A stretch of DNA of 29,555 bases from Bigelowiella natans CCMP2755 (lineage: Eukaryota > Cercozoa > Chlorarachniophyceae): the NCBI GenBank assembly GCA_000320545.1, contig ADNK01000116.1, positions 1 to 29,555 on the forward strand, written 5' to 3'. A program made the translations under genes and the position numbers. Each line of letters opens with the position of its first letter. The stretch's first letter is position 1. The notes under the pieces were generated by a model that had not been told where the DNA came from, did not search any database, and worked only from the letters and a program-made list of their open reading frames with translations. Below are positions 9,558-21,227 of the stretch, piece after piece.

Positions 9558-12500
9558 CGATGGGTGAAGGGCTTGGGGTTTGATATTCTTCTACCGTTTT
9601 CTTTGATCCTGCCATGTTTTATGCGTTTTCTTTTCCATATCAATGATGTCCATTCTTGCCTTCTCGCTTTCTGTGGCGTGGTTTGCGTAGCTATGAAAAG
9701 GCTCGTAGAGAGATAAATGAGGCCCAGAGACAGGCAGCAGAGCAGGCAAGAGACCAGACGAACAGGGAATGGGAGGAGAAAATCAAAACCAGCGCAGAAA
9801 TGCGCATTGAGGACGCGAAACTTATGCAAAAAATGAGGTTCGTTTGCACCCATCATTGTGCGAGTGAGGGAGATTATGGTTATGAATGTTCTGTCCTCAT
9901 GAACAGGGAAGAGCTAAAACAAGAGAGAGCGCGGAACGAGGCAAAGCAAGCGGAGTTGGATCAGGAGCGACAACGCCTGCAGGATCTCAAAGGAAACGTA
10001 CAGGTGCTACTGCTCTGTAAACATTCAACCGTGTTTATTCACTGCGCCACAGCTTCGACCTTGTCGCATTACAAGCTATATCGATTTGTTAGAGAAACGC
10101 TTTCCTTCGTAAATCACAATGCTTTAGTAATGATGCCTTCTTCTCACGTTATCTTGCTATCCTCCTACTTCCTACGAAATCTTGTGCAGGAGCTAAAGAT
10201 CCGTGCAGAGATGGGGGAAGAGGAGATGCAAAAGCTCAAGGATGTACTCTAAACCTCGTCGTTCCCTGCTCATCACAAAACATCTCCTGCATACCTATCT
10301 ACCTTTATGCCTCATCCTTTTTATCTAATTCGTGGTATTGAATCCGATGTTGGAAAATAAATATAACAAAACAAACAGGAGAAAGTTGAGCATGTGCAGC
10401 AGTTGGCCGAAATGGCTGCTCTCCGGGGCCACGTGGAAGAGCTTGAGAGGAAACTGAGAGAGGCTCAGGCCAATGGTGACCAAGCTGTCTCGGACGTGAA
10501 AAAGGCTGCAAGGCAACACGCGCTGGGAGCTGCAAAGGCCAAAGAGATGGCTGTTCAGCGATTGCACACCGCTATACTCAAGCTTAAGGCCGACTTCAAG
10601 AAACGCCAGAAACTCTACGAAAATGCCCTCAAAGGCCTCCAAAAGCGTTTAGAGGTCAAAGAATATGCAGCCCCTGTTCTCACTCTCTCAATTACTGACT
10701 CACTCTCACTCATCGTCTGTCTCTATGTTTCCTGTTGTTTACTTGTCATTTCTTTCTCCCCCGTTGCAACGACGACCTCACCCTATCGTCCTCCCCCCCC
10801 CCTCCTGTGCGTAACCGTTCTTCTTCCCAGGTGAAGTCACGGCAAGAGAGCGCCCTGGATGCCCAACGCGAAAGCGATCGACAGACCATAAGGCGGCTTG
10901 AGCGTCAACTAGTGGCGGCAAACCTGCTCAAAAATGCCGCTGCAGGCGTCAGGGCCATCGGTAGCGTCGGCAACGATGTCCTCAATTCAGCTCCACCGTA
11001 CCATCCCCCCCACAACCCTCATCACCAGCAGCAGCTTTATCAGCCCTTGGGAACGAATCTCATCGCTGAACTGCCTCTTCAGTCTACCTTAGATATGGCT
11101 GCAGTGAATAAAATCAACAAATTGCGGGAGAAGCAGGGCAGGGGGTTGGATCACAGGGGAGTGGTAATCGAGGGGTGGTGATGGTGTCAAAGAATGGCAT
11201 CGGCAGGCCCAGCGATGACGAGCGGCGAGAGATAGCGGAACTTGAGCGTGAGGATCACGAAGTCATATTGAAAAGGGAGACTGCGGAGGCGGAAAGACGA
11301 AATCAGGTCAACGGCAATTTCAGCCCCCCCTCCCTCCCAAGCTATCTCTCTAAACTTCCAACGTGTGTGGCGCTCATGCTTATACTTGCGAACAGTTGTA
11401 CGCCCAGGGTTCGGAGTGGAGAAAGTCTTCTCGGTACGTTGGTCCTCGCAATCTTTTCCTCGTGTTAGTTTGGCAGTGCTGTTGTTGCGGTTCAATCGCT
11501 CATTTTCCTATAGAGCGATCGTGAATGAAAGAGGGGAGGAGAGTCGGGCTAATACCACATTTCCTATTCTCCCTCGATGTTCTCCTTTTCGATATAAGTT
11601 CTGCTGTACCTGAGCTTGAATTCTCCCTTTCCGCAACCCCCTCCTCTGTCTTAGCGGGCAGAAAAGCTGGTACCCGTCCAGCTCATTTGACAAGCGATAC
11701 CATAGACGACGCCAGCATCCTATGCAACATTCAAAGGCTCGTCTTCCGAATCGCTCCACAGCTTCGGCTTCTGCAATGCCCAAAATCAGTACTTCCGCAA
11801 CCCAAGAGAGGAAGGGGGGACGTCGGACTTCAAGTGCGGTAGCACTCCAGCTTCCAAAACCTGCTTCTCCCAGTGTAAACATCGATAAAGTAGACACAGG
11901 CGACGATGGGCAGGTGCAGCAGCGGCAGCAGGAAGAAGAGAGACGCAATTTGATAAGTCCTCCAGTTGGTCTGCCAGCAACTGCGCATATTGAAGACGTT
12001 GCAGCGAATGTACCAGGAAAAACGCAAAGGCAAACGGTGACTGAGAAGAATGCTGCGCCGCTTCCGATTACACGCGATAGTGGCAACCATCATGATCAAA
12101 AGGTTCTCCAACTCAAATTACAAACAATCATACAAACATCAACCATACATACCCATACCAATGCACATATGAAATGCTTCCTCATGCTCTACAACTGCAT
12201 TTGACGATTATCATTTTATTTTCTGACTCTACGAATAATACATGGAACTGATTGAAACAATTCAGCACATCGTGGCAACAAGTTCGACGAAAATGGCGAC
12301 GAACCAGGCAGAGGCTAATCTTCCCGTTGTAGCTCCGACTGCCACTCCCCTCAACGTGGATCACTCAAACACAACTGACCACATTTCGACTGCCGACAAC
12401 ACAACGCCGGTTTCCAGTGTAAAAGTAGCTAAACCGAAGACGACGACGGAGATGGAACAGTTACATGTGACAATTACTCCTGTCGAAGAAGAATTGGAGC

Positions 12501-12904
12501 TTAAAAAAGAGAATGCAGATGCTGCCGCTACAACAACGACAACAAAGATTAGCGAAGTGTCCGGTGATGCAAAATTAAATGAAGTCTCCACTATTAAATC
12601 TCCAAATATGGCAGGTGTTAGTGATGAAGTCGATGGAAAGAAATTGGCCACAGATAAAGTAGTAGATCCACCAATCAGAGGTCATGGCGACAGCAAAAAC
12701 GGTATTGAAACAGAAACATCCCCTGTGTCTCCTAAGCAGGGCTCTGATCGGACACCAAAGGCAAATCGACGGGGAAATCTCTCTCCGTTGGCTTCCCAAG
12801 ATTCCTCTGCATCTTTAGATTTGGATTTCACTGGTGAGGGTACCAATGGCGACAATGAATTCTCGTGGATGGACAACCTGGGCGCAGATGATGAAGAATT
12901 CTAG
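6426..12904 (+). CDS. OFD1: OFD1-like LisH/coiled-coil centriolar protein
   Basis: OFD1 is a centriole, centriolar-satellite and basal-body protein needed for distal appendages and ciliogenesis. Exons: 6426-6735, 7074-7144, 7256-7363, 7486-7548, 7900-8022, 8148-8210, 8286-8351, 8413-8487, 8707-8814, 9082-9138, 9384-9490, 9691-9837, 9907-10003, 10190-10243, 10379-10654, 10831-11163, 11193-11306, 11396-11433, 11655-12102, 12266-12904; 1098 codons plus TAG, near vertebrate OFD1 (about 1010). The motif order matches: YDELREKLYERF near residue 90, then a LisH motif (AIHSLVAEFLH...YHQTLSVFLPE, residues 129-152), then SSTQT near residue 205 (vertebrate ETQT), then a long Glu/Arg/Lys/Gln coiled coil (about 226-600), a disordered Ser/Pro/Thr-rich tail, and a final acidic DNLGADDEEF with an aromatic end. 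The start is the first in-frame ATG; a stop at 6390 limits extension without an upstream exon. The junction 11163/11193 implies a 29-nt intron and is the least certain. Another LisH coiled-coil centriolar protein is possible; OFD1 is favoured by the motif before the LisH and the SSTQT. Confidence 0.78.
8630..8696 (+). repeat. (CT)n(TA)n compound microsatellite
   Basis: A CT run passes directly into a TA run and ends about 10 bases before the acceptor (CTTATCCCAG) of the OFD1-like exon 8707-8814. Confidence 0.9.
9519..9555 (+). repeat. (GA)n microsatellite
   Basis: GA run in the OFD1-like intron between exons 9384-9490 and 9691-9837. Confidence 0.9.
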
Positions 12905-13985
12905 AGTGACATGCAGCGATGCTAATGTTTACTTCACGGTCCCTCTACCAACCTGTTTGCTTTATGACTGTACATTGATGAGGCTGATTGAATGCTCGCC
13001 GCTGTTGAGAGAAATTCTGACGCACCAATGAAAGTCATGTTCGTGCTAGCGCTGGTTCTAATTCGCATGTTTCAATCTCGTACCAAAGAAAATTGCAAAC
13101 TATGCGTAGCCAGCTTCGCAGCAGCAGTCCCACTCTGTGGCGGAAGCATCGTCTTTCATTTGTGTCGCCATGATGAACAAGTTGATGTAGATCGAGGGGC
13201 TCTGGCATCATGTGGTTTACGATGGTTTGCATCGCATGGCTCCAATTGAATTGTGACATCCGCAGCATTGAACAACAAATCCCAGCCGCCCTTGAGTTGC
13301 GCATTCCTTTGTTGCTGCACATTCAAGTCGTCGATCTGGACGTGGGCCTCTGCAGACAAGTGTCACGAATTGCTGCCAAATGCATGCATCACATCGTGGA
13401 CAGCATGCAATCCAAGACACATAACGTTGCGATGCGCATGCAATGCATGTCAACAATTACCTTGCCTGTGAACAAGTTGCGTGCAGCACATGGGGAACGC
13501 GTGCAATCTGACCAATGAGCACGAACGTGCTCACAGCGACAGGGTTCTGTTGATAAATCAGACGGATACATGTACAATGTGTTGCGACAAGGAATATTTC
13601 CCTGATTAGGGGAAAATCTCATGCAATTTTGTCTCTACTGATACCTCCTTGTGGTTTCGAAGGGATTCCTCCTCAGAGACATGCAAATTGATACGCGTCA
13701 CTTGCAAGTCGGCACTTTCGGCAGCAGTGGCCGATGAGGATCCTATTTTTCCCTGCGACTTGGTTTTGCACTTACCGCTCAAAGGGAACACCCAGGACAT
13801 GATCACACTTCTTCCGCGCTGCAAGATGGTGCCCGGTGCCTGAACGGCAGGAAGAGTTTGTGTTCATCGTTGAGTCAGCAGATTCCAGAAGAGCCTTCCC
13901 GTCATTTTTTGTGACTCTCGTCACATTTTAGAATAGCTTGGTCCCATAGTTTACCCGCTCCTGAGCAGTAGGAGAATTTGCCAAC
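12905..13985. other. Intergenic spacer between OFD1-like gene and NOC2
   Basis: No gene is supported. Open frames of 60-100 codons overlap on both strands with no motifs I know. The region is free of long microsatellites, carries a cluster of CATGCA/TGCATG words at 13381-13685, and has a short perfect hairpin at 13516-13533. It probably includes the NOC2 promoter. Confidence 0.6.
13516..13533. repeat. Perfect hairpin, 8-bp arms, 2-base loop
   Basis: TGAGCACG, then AA, then CGTGCTCA: a perfect inverted repeat in the spacer, 450 bases upstream of the NOC2 start. It could be a dimeric factor binding site or chance. Confidence 0.4.
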
Positions 13986-14052
13986 ATGGGGAAGAAGGTG
14001 CGACGACCTGTGTGAGCGACTACAGGCTTGCTCAGTTTAGCTCAATCTTGCT

Positions 14053-14136
<84 letters not shown>

Positions 14137-14615
14137 GTGTGTGTATGTATATGTGTGATGTGTGCGTTTTGTTGTGTTCAAAATTAAGGCGAAGAAAAGT
14201 ACCAAATCTTTCCAAAAGAAGCATCTCTCCCAGACTATACAGTCCAGGAGAAGGCGCAAAAACATCCAGGTTATACCCCGAGCGCCGACACAAGTCTTTA
14301 TGTCTCGAATCTTCTCTAATCAGCCATCAGCACCATGATAGTGATAATGATGTTGGTGGTGATCGTGGTTCGACGATGATGAAGAAGCAATATTTTGAGT
14401 TCCTCTCATTCTCTGCCTATCTATCCTCCTTACCAGTCTGCACGTAAGATGCGTGAAGAGAGGAAAAATGCCCGGGCAGAAGCTCAGGTAGCGCATTTGT
14501 TGCTGTGGTGCTTGGAAACCGTTGTTATTATAGCCGTGGCACTAGTATCTATAGCAGTCATGCGCGTGCGTGCATGTGTATCTGTGTCTGTGTGTGTGTG
14601 AGAGAGAGAGAGAGA

Positions 14616-14663
<48 letters not shown>

Positions 14664-16170
14664 GTCCATGTCGTAACAGGTGAGCATATTTGGAGGATTC
14701 CTATGAGTGCGATGTGTTTTTTTCCTAACATCCGATGAAGCTCAAGGCTAAGAAGGAGAAGCAAATTGAAGAAGAAATAGAAGCGAGGGAATCGAGCGTC
14801 ATATCGGTTGTTGGCCACGATTTACTACCCCGTTCATACCCTTTTTTCAAAACGCCATCCTTTCATCTCGTGAAATCTATCATCAACTACTTTCAGAAAA
14901 CTGCGTCTGCTGTTGACCCGACGCGGGGAATGGCTGTGGACAAAAGCAGCCTCGAGATTGAAGATATGGATTTAGACACATTTCTCGAGCAAGGGTGGGT
15001 TGTGGTAGTGTTATTTAGTGCACTATAATAGCTGGAAGGGTGTGTGGAAATGACCACTGAAAACTTGTCCACAATTGCAGTCTTGATGAAGACGACGAGG
15101 AGGACGATGAAGACTTCGAAGATGACGATGACGAAGATGAAGATGAGGATGGCGATGATGATGACGACGATGGTGAGAATAGACATCTTAGGAAATGTGC
15201 TGCTTCGAATGCCGCCTCTAAAATAGTAACATTTCTCCAGAAGAGACAAAGTTCATGGAGGTCACGGAGAAAGATGAGGATGACGACGACGACGACGATG
15301 ATGATGATGAAGATGCCGAAAATGAAGCCGACGAGATCGTCGATCAAGAGGAGGAGGAAATGTAACTCCACGCGAATTCTCCCCTATCTCTTTCCATATT
15401 AGTATCATTCAAAAAAAAGTAGATATAGGGTGCCATTTTTAAAACGTACTTTACAGCGAATTTGTGGTCATTAAACTGAACGATTATGAGAAACAATGAC
15501 CGCGCTTGGTCAGGGAAGAAGCAGCGTTGATGAAAGCAATGGCCTGCGACGACGATGATGACGAGGAGGAAGAGGACGAGGATGAAGATGAGGAGGAGGA
15601 TGAAGACGACGACGACGAACAAGCCTTAGAGAACGAAATCCTCATGCACCAGGTGAAAAGATGATGTCTGCCTGGTCATTGCGTCGCACCTTCTAGGAGA
15701 GTACAAAACCACATAGTAGTTTCCAGCAGCCGATCATTCACTAAAAGTAATCGTGGTATTATTTATTGCCCCAGGCGGAGCTGAAGAAGCTTGCCGAGAA
15801 GGATCCCGAATTCCACAGACATCTCCAACAGTACGACTCGTCCTTGCTGGAGTTTGAAGGGAAGAGCGCCAAGCAGAAAGGGGGGGTAGGAGAGGGAGGC
15901 GATGACGAAGAAGACGTTGATGAAGATGACGAAGAGGCGGAGGAGGACCACGAGGCAGAAATAAGCGCGGAGGCAAGTGTAACCAAAGCAGCTGCCGCAG
16001 ACGGCTCGGGCGAGGATGTCATCACTCTCAAGAAATTCAAGAAAATCTTCAAGGAAGCGCTCACCACCCCCTCCCTCCGAAAAGTCAAGAAAATCACGAG
16101 GGTGAGTCTGGGGGGTGGATATTCTTCGTCGTAGGCGAAGAGCAAAAGAGAGAAAGAGAAATAGAGAGAT

Positions 16171-16213
<43 letters not shown>

Positions 16214-16927
16214 AGTAGCCGTGTATGAGTGGGTAGACGTGGACTTTCATCATTGCAACGACCCACCATCTACTAGCACAATATAATTTCTCTCCTGTGT
16301 TCTGCATCATCATAAGTTCCCCCTCTCCCCCCACACCCACAATGTACCATGCACCAACCATCACTCACTACCGCCGCAGATATTTGCTGAAGCCTGTCAA
16401 TATGGGGGATTCCAAGACACAAAGGAGGGTGATCAGGTCAATGCTTTGACTTGTTCTCTCTATGTTTGTCGTGTGTCATCATCTATGTGACAGCCGTCGT
16501 AGTTGTAGTCCAGAAGGCGTGAGGTGCGGTGTGTTTTTCAGGGTCATAGCAGCTCTCTCGTCATAGCCAACGCGAAGGTGCGTGCGAGACTACCGAAACC
16601 TTTCTTTCTTTTTAAATTGTGAAGATCCTTACGCCGTTGATGTCAGATCGTCCCTGTGTGTGTGTGTGTGTGTGAGTGAGTGTGTGTGTGTGTGTGTGTT
16701 GTGCGCTTCTTTAACACATTGTATTCCCCTTTCTCTCTTACTACATAGACTTTCAATGCCATTATCACGTCGTGTCTCAGCGAGGTGCGACCAATAACCA
16801 TGAACATATGGGTTATTTGGTGTTCATGCAATGCAACACACAAATTGGATTCATCATCTTCAATTACGGCAAATTTGGCTTTATGTTTTCGATATGAAAA
16901 CTTCGCAAAGATCCACCATTTTTTAAA

Positions 16928-17002
<75 letters not shown>

Positions 17003-17965
17003 CGCGCATATGCCTCTAATTTTCTTTATTATAGTACAGCAAGAGGAATAATCAACTTGAAACCTTGAAATTGCAGGTGCAGGAGCTCTTTAAGCCCCTC
17101 TTGGATGATGCGGAAAAACTTGAGGTCATCATCCATAAGAAGTATCTTGATCGATAGTTTACATAATCTTACATAGTTATGTTTCAAATATTACCAAAGA
17201 CGAAGAAGAGAGCGGATAGAGAGAAGAGGAGAAAGAAAAACGGAGGCAGTGGCAGCGGCAACTCGGCCTCAGAATCCGGTAAGAAAGAGAAGCAAAATAA
17301 GATTGCGCATGGAAATCGTGAAAGACGTGGTGATAATAAAGAAGCCACTGGTAGCCAATTCAGCCGTGTTGTGAAGTTGGAGAGATATTCTCCACTAATC
17401 TTTACTTTGGGAAAAGCCCTTTTCCGAAGTCTTTTGTGGCAAAGGAGGAGGACATATCTTAGTTGAAGAATTTTTCGAGTGATCAAAGATGCCCTTTATC
17501 ACTGCGCGCACCGGTCCCTCTTCCTGTCCTGCACTGAACATTACATTGTTGCTTTGGCAGGGAGCGCCTACTACGCACATCTCTCCAATCTTCCCAAGTG
17601 GAAGAAGTGGTAGTAACCTGCAGTAGAAGTCGTATGTAGCAGAGAGTGAAAGCGCGGTAGTACAACTTCTTCCCGCGGCACAGTGATCATCGTCATGTTA
17701 TTTCCTTCGGTGGTTTGTACGTAGGGGTCCAGTCGTGCGAGTCTTCGCTAAATCGCACACTAATTTCCTCTCGAAATTGGTTGTCATCCTTCCCCCCCCC
17801 CCCCCCACACTCACACACACCCCTTCTGCCTAGCCCTTTCCTCTCCGCCTTTCGCGCAGCAGCTCTACGGAAAGATGCACCAGCTCGCAAACCACGTCCG
17901 CAGATAGCCGAAGGAGGATAGAAGCATCATCATCAATACCACCATCACAATCAATACCATCATCC

Positions 17966-17999
<34 letters not shown>

Positions 18000-18766
18000 T
18001 ATCATCGCAGGTGGACAAAACGATGATTCGGTACGTCGTATCGAAGTGCGCAGGCATGAGGCCCTTGTACGGGGGGCTCGCAACGAAGATGGCGGAGAGG
18101 CTACTTCGGTGCCTCCTCAACCTGTGGGCCAACTCCCCTCACGACGACGTGGCAATCGATTCCTTCGTCGAGATTCGTGGCCTCGTCGTGGCGTTGGGCG
18201 ACTTCAAGCCTGAGGTGCTGGCTGCCCTTGGAGGCATATAGAAATTAAGTCCAACCTTCTTTACCTTTTTGGCCTCCTCTTCCTCCCCCTCCTCATCCTC
18301 TCCATCTTTTGTAATCAAACGGTGGTGGTTGCCACAGTTACAAGGACTTACTTGTCCATCGTCGTCATGATCATTATCATCATGATCATCATCATCATCA
18401 TCATCATCATCATGTTATCTTCAGCAGCATATATCGTCGTATCCATAGGTGCTAGAGTTTGGCCTGAAGCACTCGTATCTTGTATACTGCAAAACGGTAC
18501 TATCGTTGACCCGTCGTCGTCGTAGTTGTTGTGGCAGTACTTATCTCCTGGTGATAATGCTGAAAATTGTGTTGTGCTAGTTTACTTTTCTGATTGCTGA
18601 TAGTATTCTGATATAGACACGACAAATAGGATTGGTTATCCTTAAATATTTAACTCTCCTGCCTCCCCCTCCCCTCTCCTGTTCTGCACATCTTCTTTCT
18701 CCAGGCGCGATTTACATCGCCACGGACAATGCCGCGGATCACGTTCATGGCGGTCAGCAAGCTCTC

Positions 18767-18820
<54 letters not shown>

Positions 18821-19118
18821 TGTGTGTGTGTGTGTTAATGATGATCCGTCTCATCCGGCCATAGGACTGCATCTCAAAGCTGTACACGCTCGATTCAACG
18901 ACGGGCTATCGCTACGCGTTCATCTATATCCGGCAGCTCGCCATCCACCTCCGAAACGCCATTGTGACCAAGAAGAACAACAAAACCGCGCAAGCCGAGA
19001 AGAACAAGACCAAAAAGAAGAAAAACAAGCAGAAGAAGGTGCTTCGCCTTTGTGAACATACTGTACAAAGAACGACTAGTATATTAATCTCTGCCATCAT
19101 CATCATCATCGGCATCAC

Positions 19119-19152
<34 letters not shown>

Positions 19153-19834
19153 CCACCATTTTGAAGTTATTTTCCTGCTCTAGAAGGATGCGGGGAAACA
19201 AAAAGGCTCGGTGGACGCCACGACGGAGGGTGAGGCAAAATAGATCACGGCGTGGGACATCTCATCATCTCCCAACCTTTTTGTGTGCGCGTGTATATGT
19301 GTGGGTGCGTGCGCGCGCGCGCGCGCGCACGCCCTATTGAGCGAGCGAGTAGATACATGCACAGGCCACGATTAGGAGCCTATCCGCATTTACATATTTT
19401 TTTCTCTGTGATTCTGCTATTTTGTCTGGGTGCATCCCGCTGCTCCAGGTGCGCATTCGAGCGTCTACAATTGGCAGTACATCAACGGCCTCAGAGCTTG
19501 GTAATGTTATTATGTGTCTACCCTTATGGAGAGGGAGGGTGGTGCTGATAGTGATGATAATGACGACGGCGGCGGTGAGGATGATAATGGCGATGGTGGT
19601 ATTCTACAGCCATGGTGGTTGCGTGCAAATATGCTTAGCACTCACGCAATGACGGACAACCCACAGGTCGACACTGCTAAAGGAGCAAGCAAAGGGTGGG
19701 GACTCTGAGCTGCGGCCGTTGGTGTATCCGTTCATCCAAGTGGCGCTGGGAGTCATCACCCTCCACCCCACAGCGCGCTACTGGCCGCTGTTGTTGCAGG
19801 TGCTACCATGCGCGTGTGCGTGGGAGGGTTCTTG

Positions 19835-19869
<35 letters not shown>

Positions 19870-20696
19870 GCGTCGATGTGCAGCCTCCTTTCTCGACGGA
19901 TACTTATACGACCAACTCCAACTCAGGTGATGTCGCTGGTGATGGAGGTAGCGGGAGCTGCGAGCGTTTATGTTCCGCTTGCAGGCCACATGCTCCTCAT
20001 CCTCGAATCGAAGGAATTCACTAAGAAAGCTAAGCCATCCACCCAGCGCCCACCGGTCGGTTCGCTTTGCACTTGTTCATCTCTCCGCTTTAACCGCTGC
20101 GGTCACTGCTGCTGCTGCGGCAGCGGGGGCGGAGGGCGCACCTGTGTGAAACATATTAAAACGATAATAATAATAATAATAATAAGTCGTAGAATTGCAG
20201 CGTTTTAAATTAACGAGTGTTTGCCAGCATTGGAAACGGCACTGATGGTGATTACATTTGCCCTTCTGCTGGTTTCTCTGTGGAAATATTGCATACTTTT
20301 CCCCTTCCGCCATGCTCTCTATACCATGATTCCTGTTGAAAGTGTGATGTCATTGCTTCTTATCTCACCCCCCCCCCCCCCCCCCTAAGGAGTGGAAAGG
20401 GCTGCTACATGCGACCTTGTCGACGGTGAATACACGGCAATATCAGGAAGAAGCTGCTCGGAGAACGCTCCATGCCTTGGCCAGATACCTGAATATCTAC
20501 GCGTACGCAGCGGTAAGAAGAGCAGCAAAGTTGTTGTTGTTGTTGTTGTTGTTGTTGGCCCTGCCATTTATTTGTCCGGGGGGATTCAAATATGCAGAGG
20601 AATAATAATTCGCAGATGATGTGTCGTGAAATTGGGAGTAGGAGTAATAATATCGTTCTGTTTGGGTATGTCGTCTTATTGCTTTCCTCTGTTTCA

Positions 20697-20734
<38 letters not shown>

Positions 20735-21191
20735 GCACGGATTGTTCGTTTCTGCGCATCATTATAGGCCTTCCCCGAGATCAGCACACCGACTGTCGTC
20801 GCGCTGCGTAAGCTTTCAAAGGTGAGGAAGAGGGAAAAGAGAAAGAAGAAGAAGAGGAGAAAGAGGAGGAGGAGGAGGAGGAGGAAGGGGATCTATCGGC
20901 GGCCGGTTTTCGTCGTTTTACCACCACCATTTTACTTATCACAAATATCGTCTATCTCACCATCTTTGATGTTCATGAATGCCGACTTTCGCTTACATCC
21001 CTCTATGTCCATAGAAATCTAGGATGCCCCCTTTGATCAAGAAACAGGTCGATGAGACGTATTGCGGGGAAGGGGGGGGGATTAGTGCGCCTGATATGTA
21101 CTATCATCCATTCCTTCTTTTTGGTGATAGATACAAACTTTGCTCCTTTATTGCGAAAGGCCGATGCGATGTTTGTCTTCCTTTTTCCTTC

Positions 21192-21227
<36 letters not shown>

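Noticed and set aside
13210-13518. 102-codon plus-strand frame in the spacer before NOC2
   Set aside because: No start context, family motif or splice support, with competing frames on the other strand. Its openness follows from the stop-poor CATGCA/CAGC-rich texture.
14032-14293. Long frames reading poly-Cys/Val or poly-His/Thr on both strands
   Set aside because: They are translations of the (TG)n tract; the same applies to poly-Leu/Ser, Arg/Glu, Tyr/Ile, Met and Asp frames over other microsatellites.
15759-16364. 201-codon minus-strand frame opposite NOC2
   Set aside because: It is the antisense of the NOC2 acidic exon (GAY read as Ser/Val) extended through a (GA)n tract.
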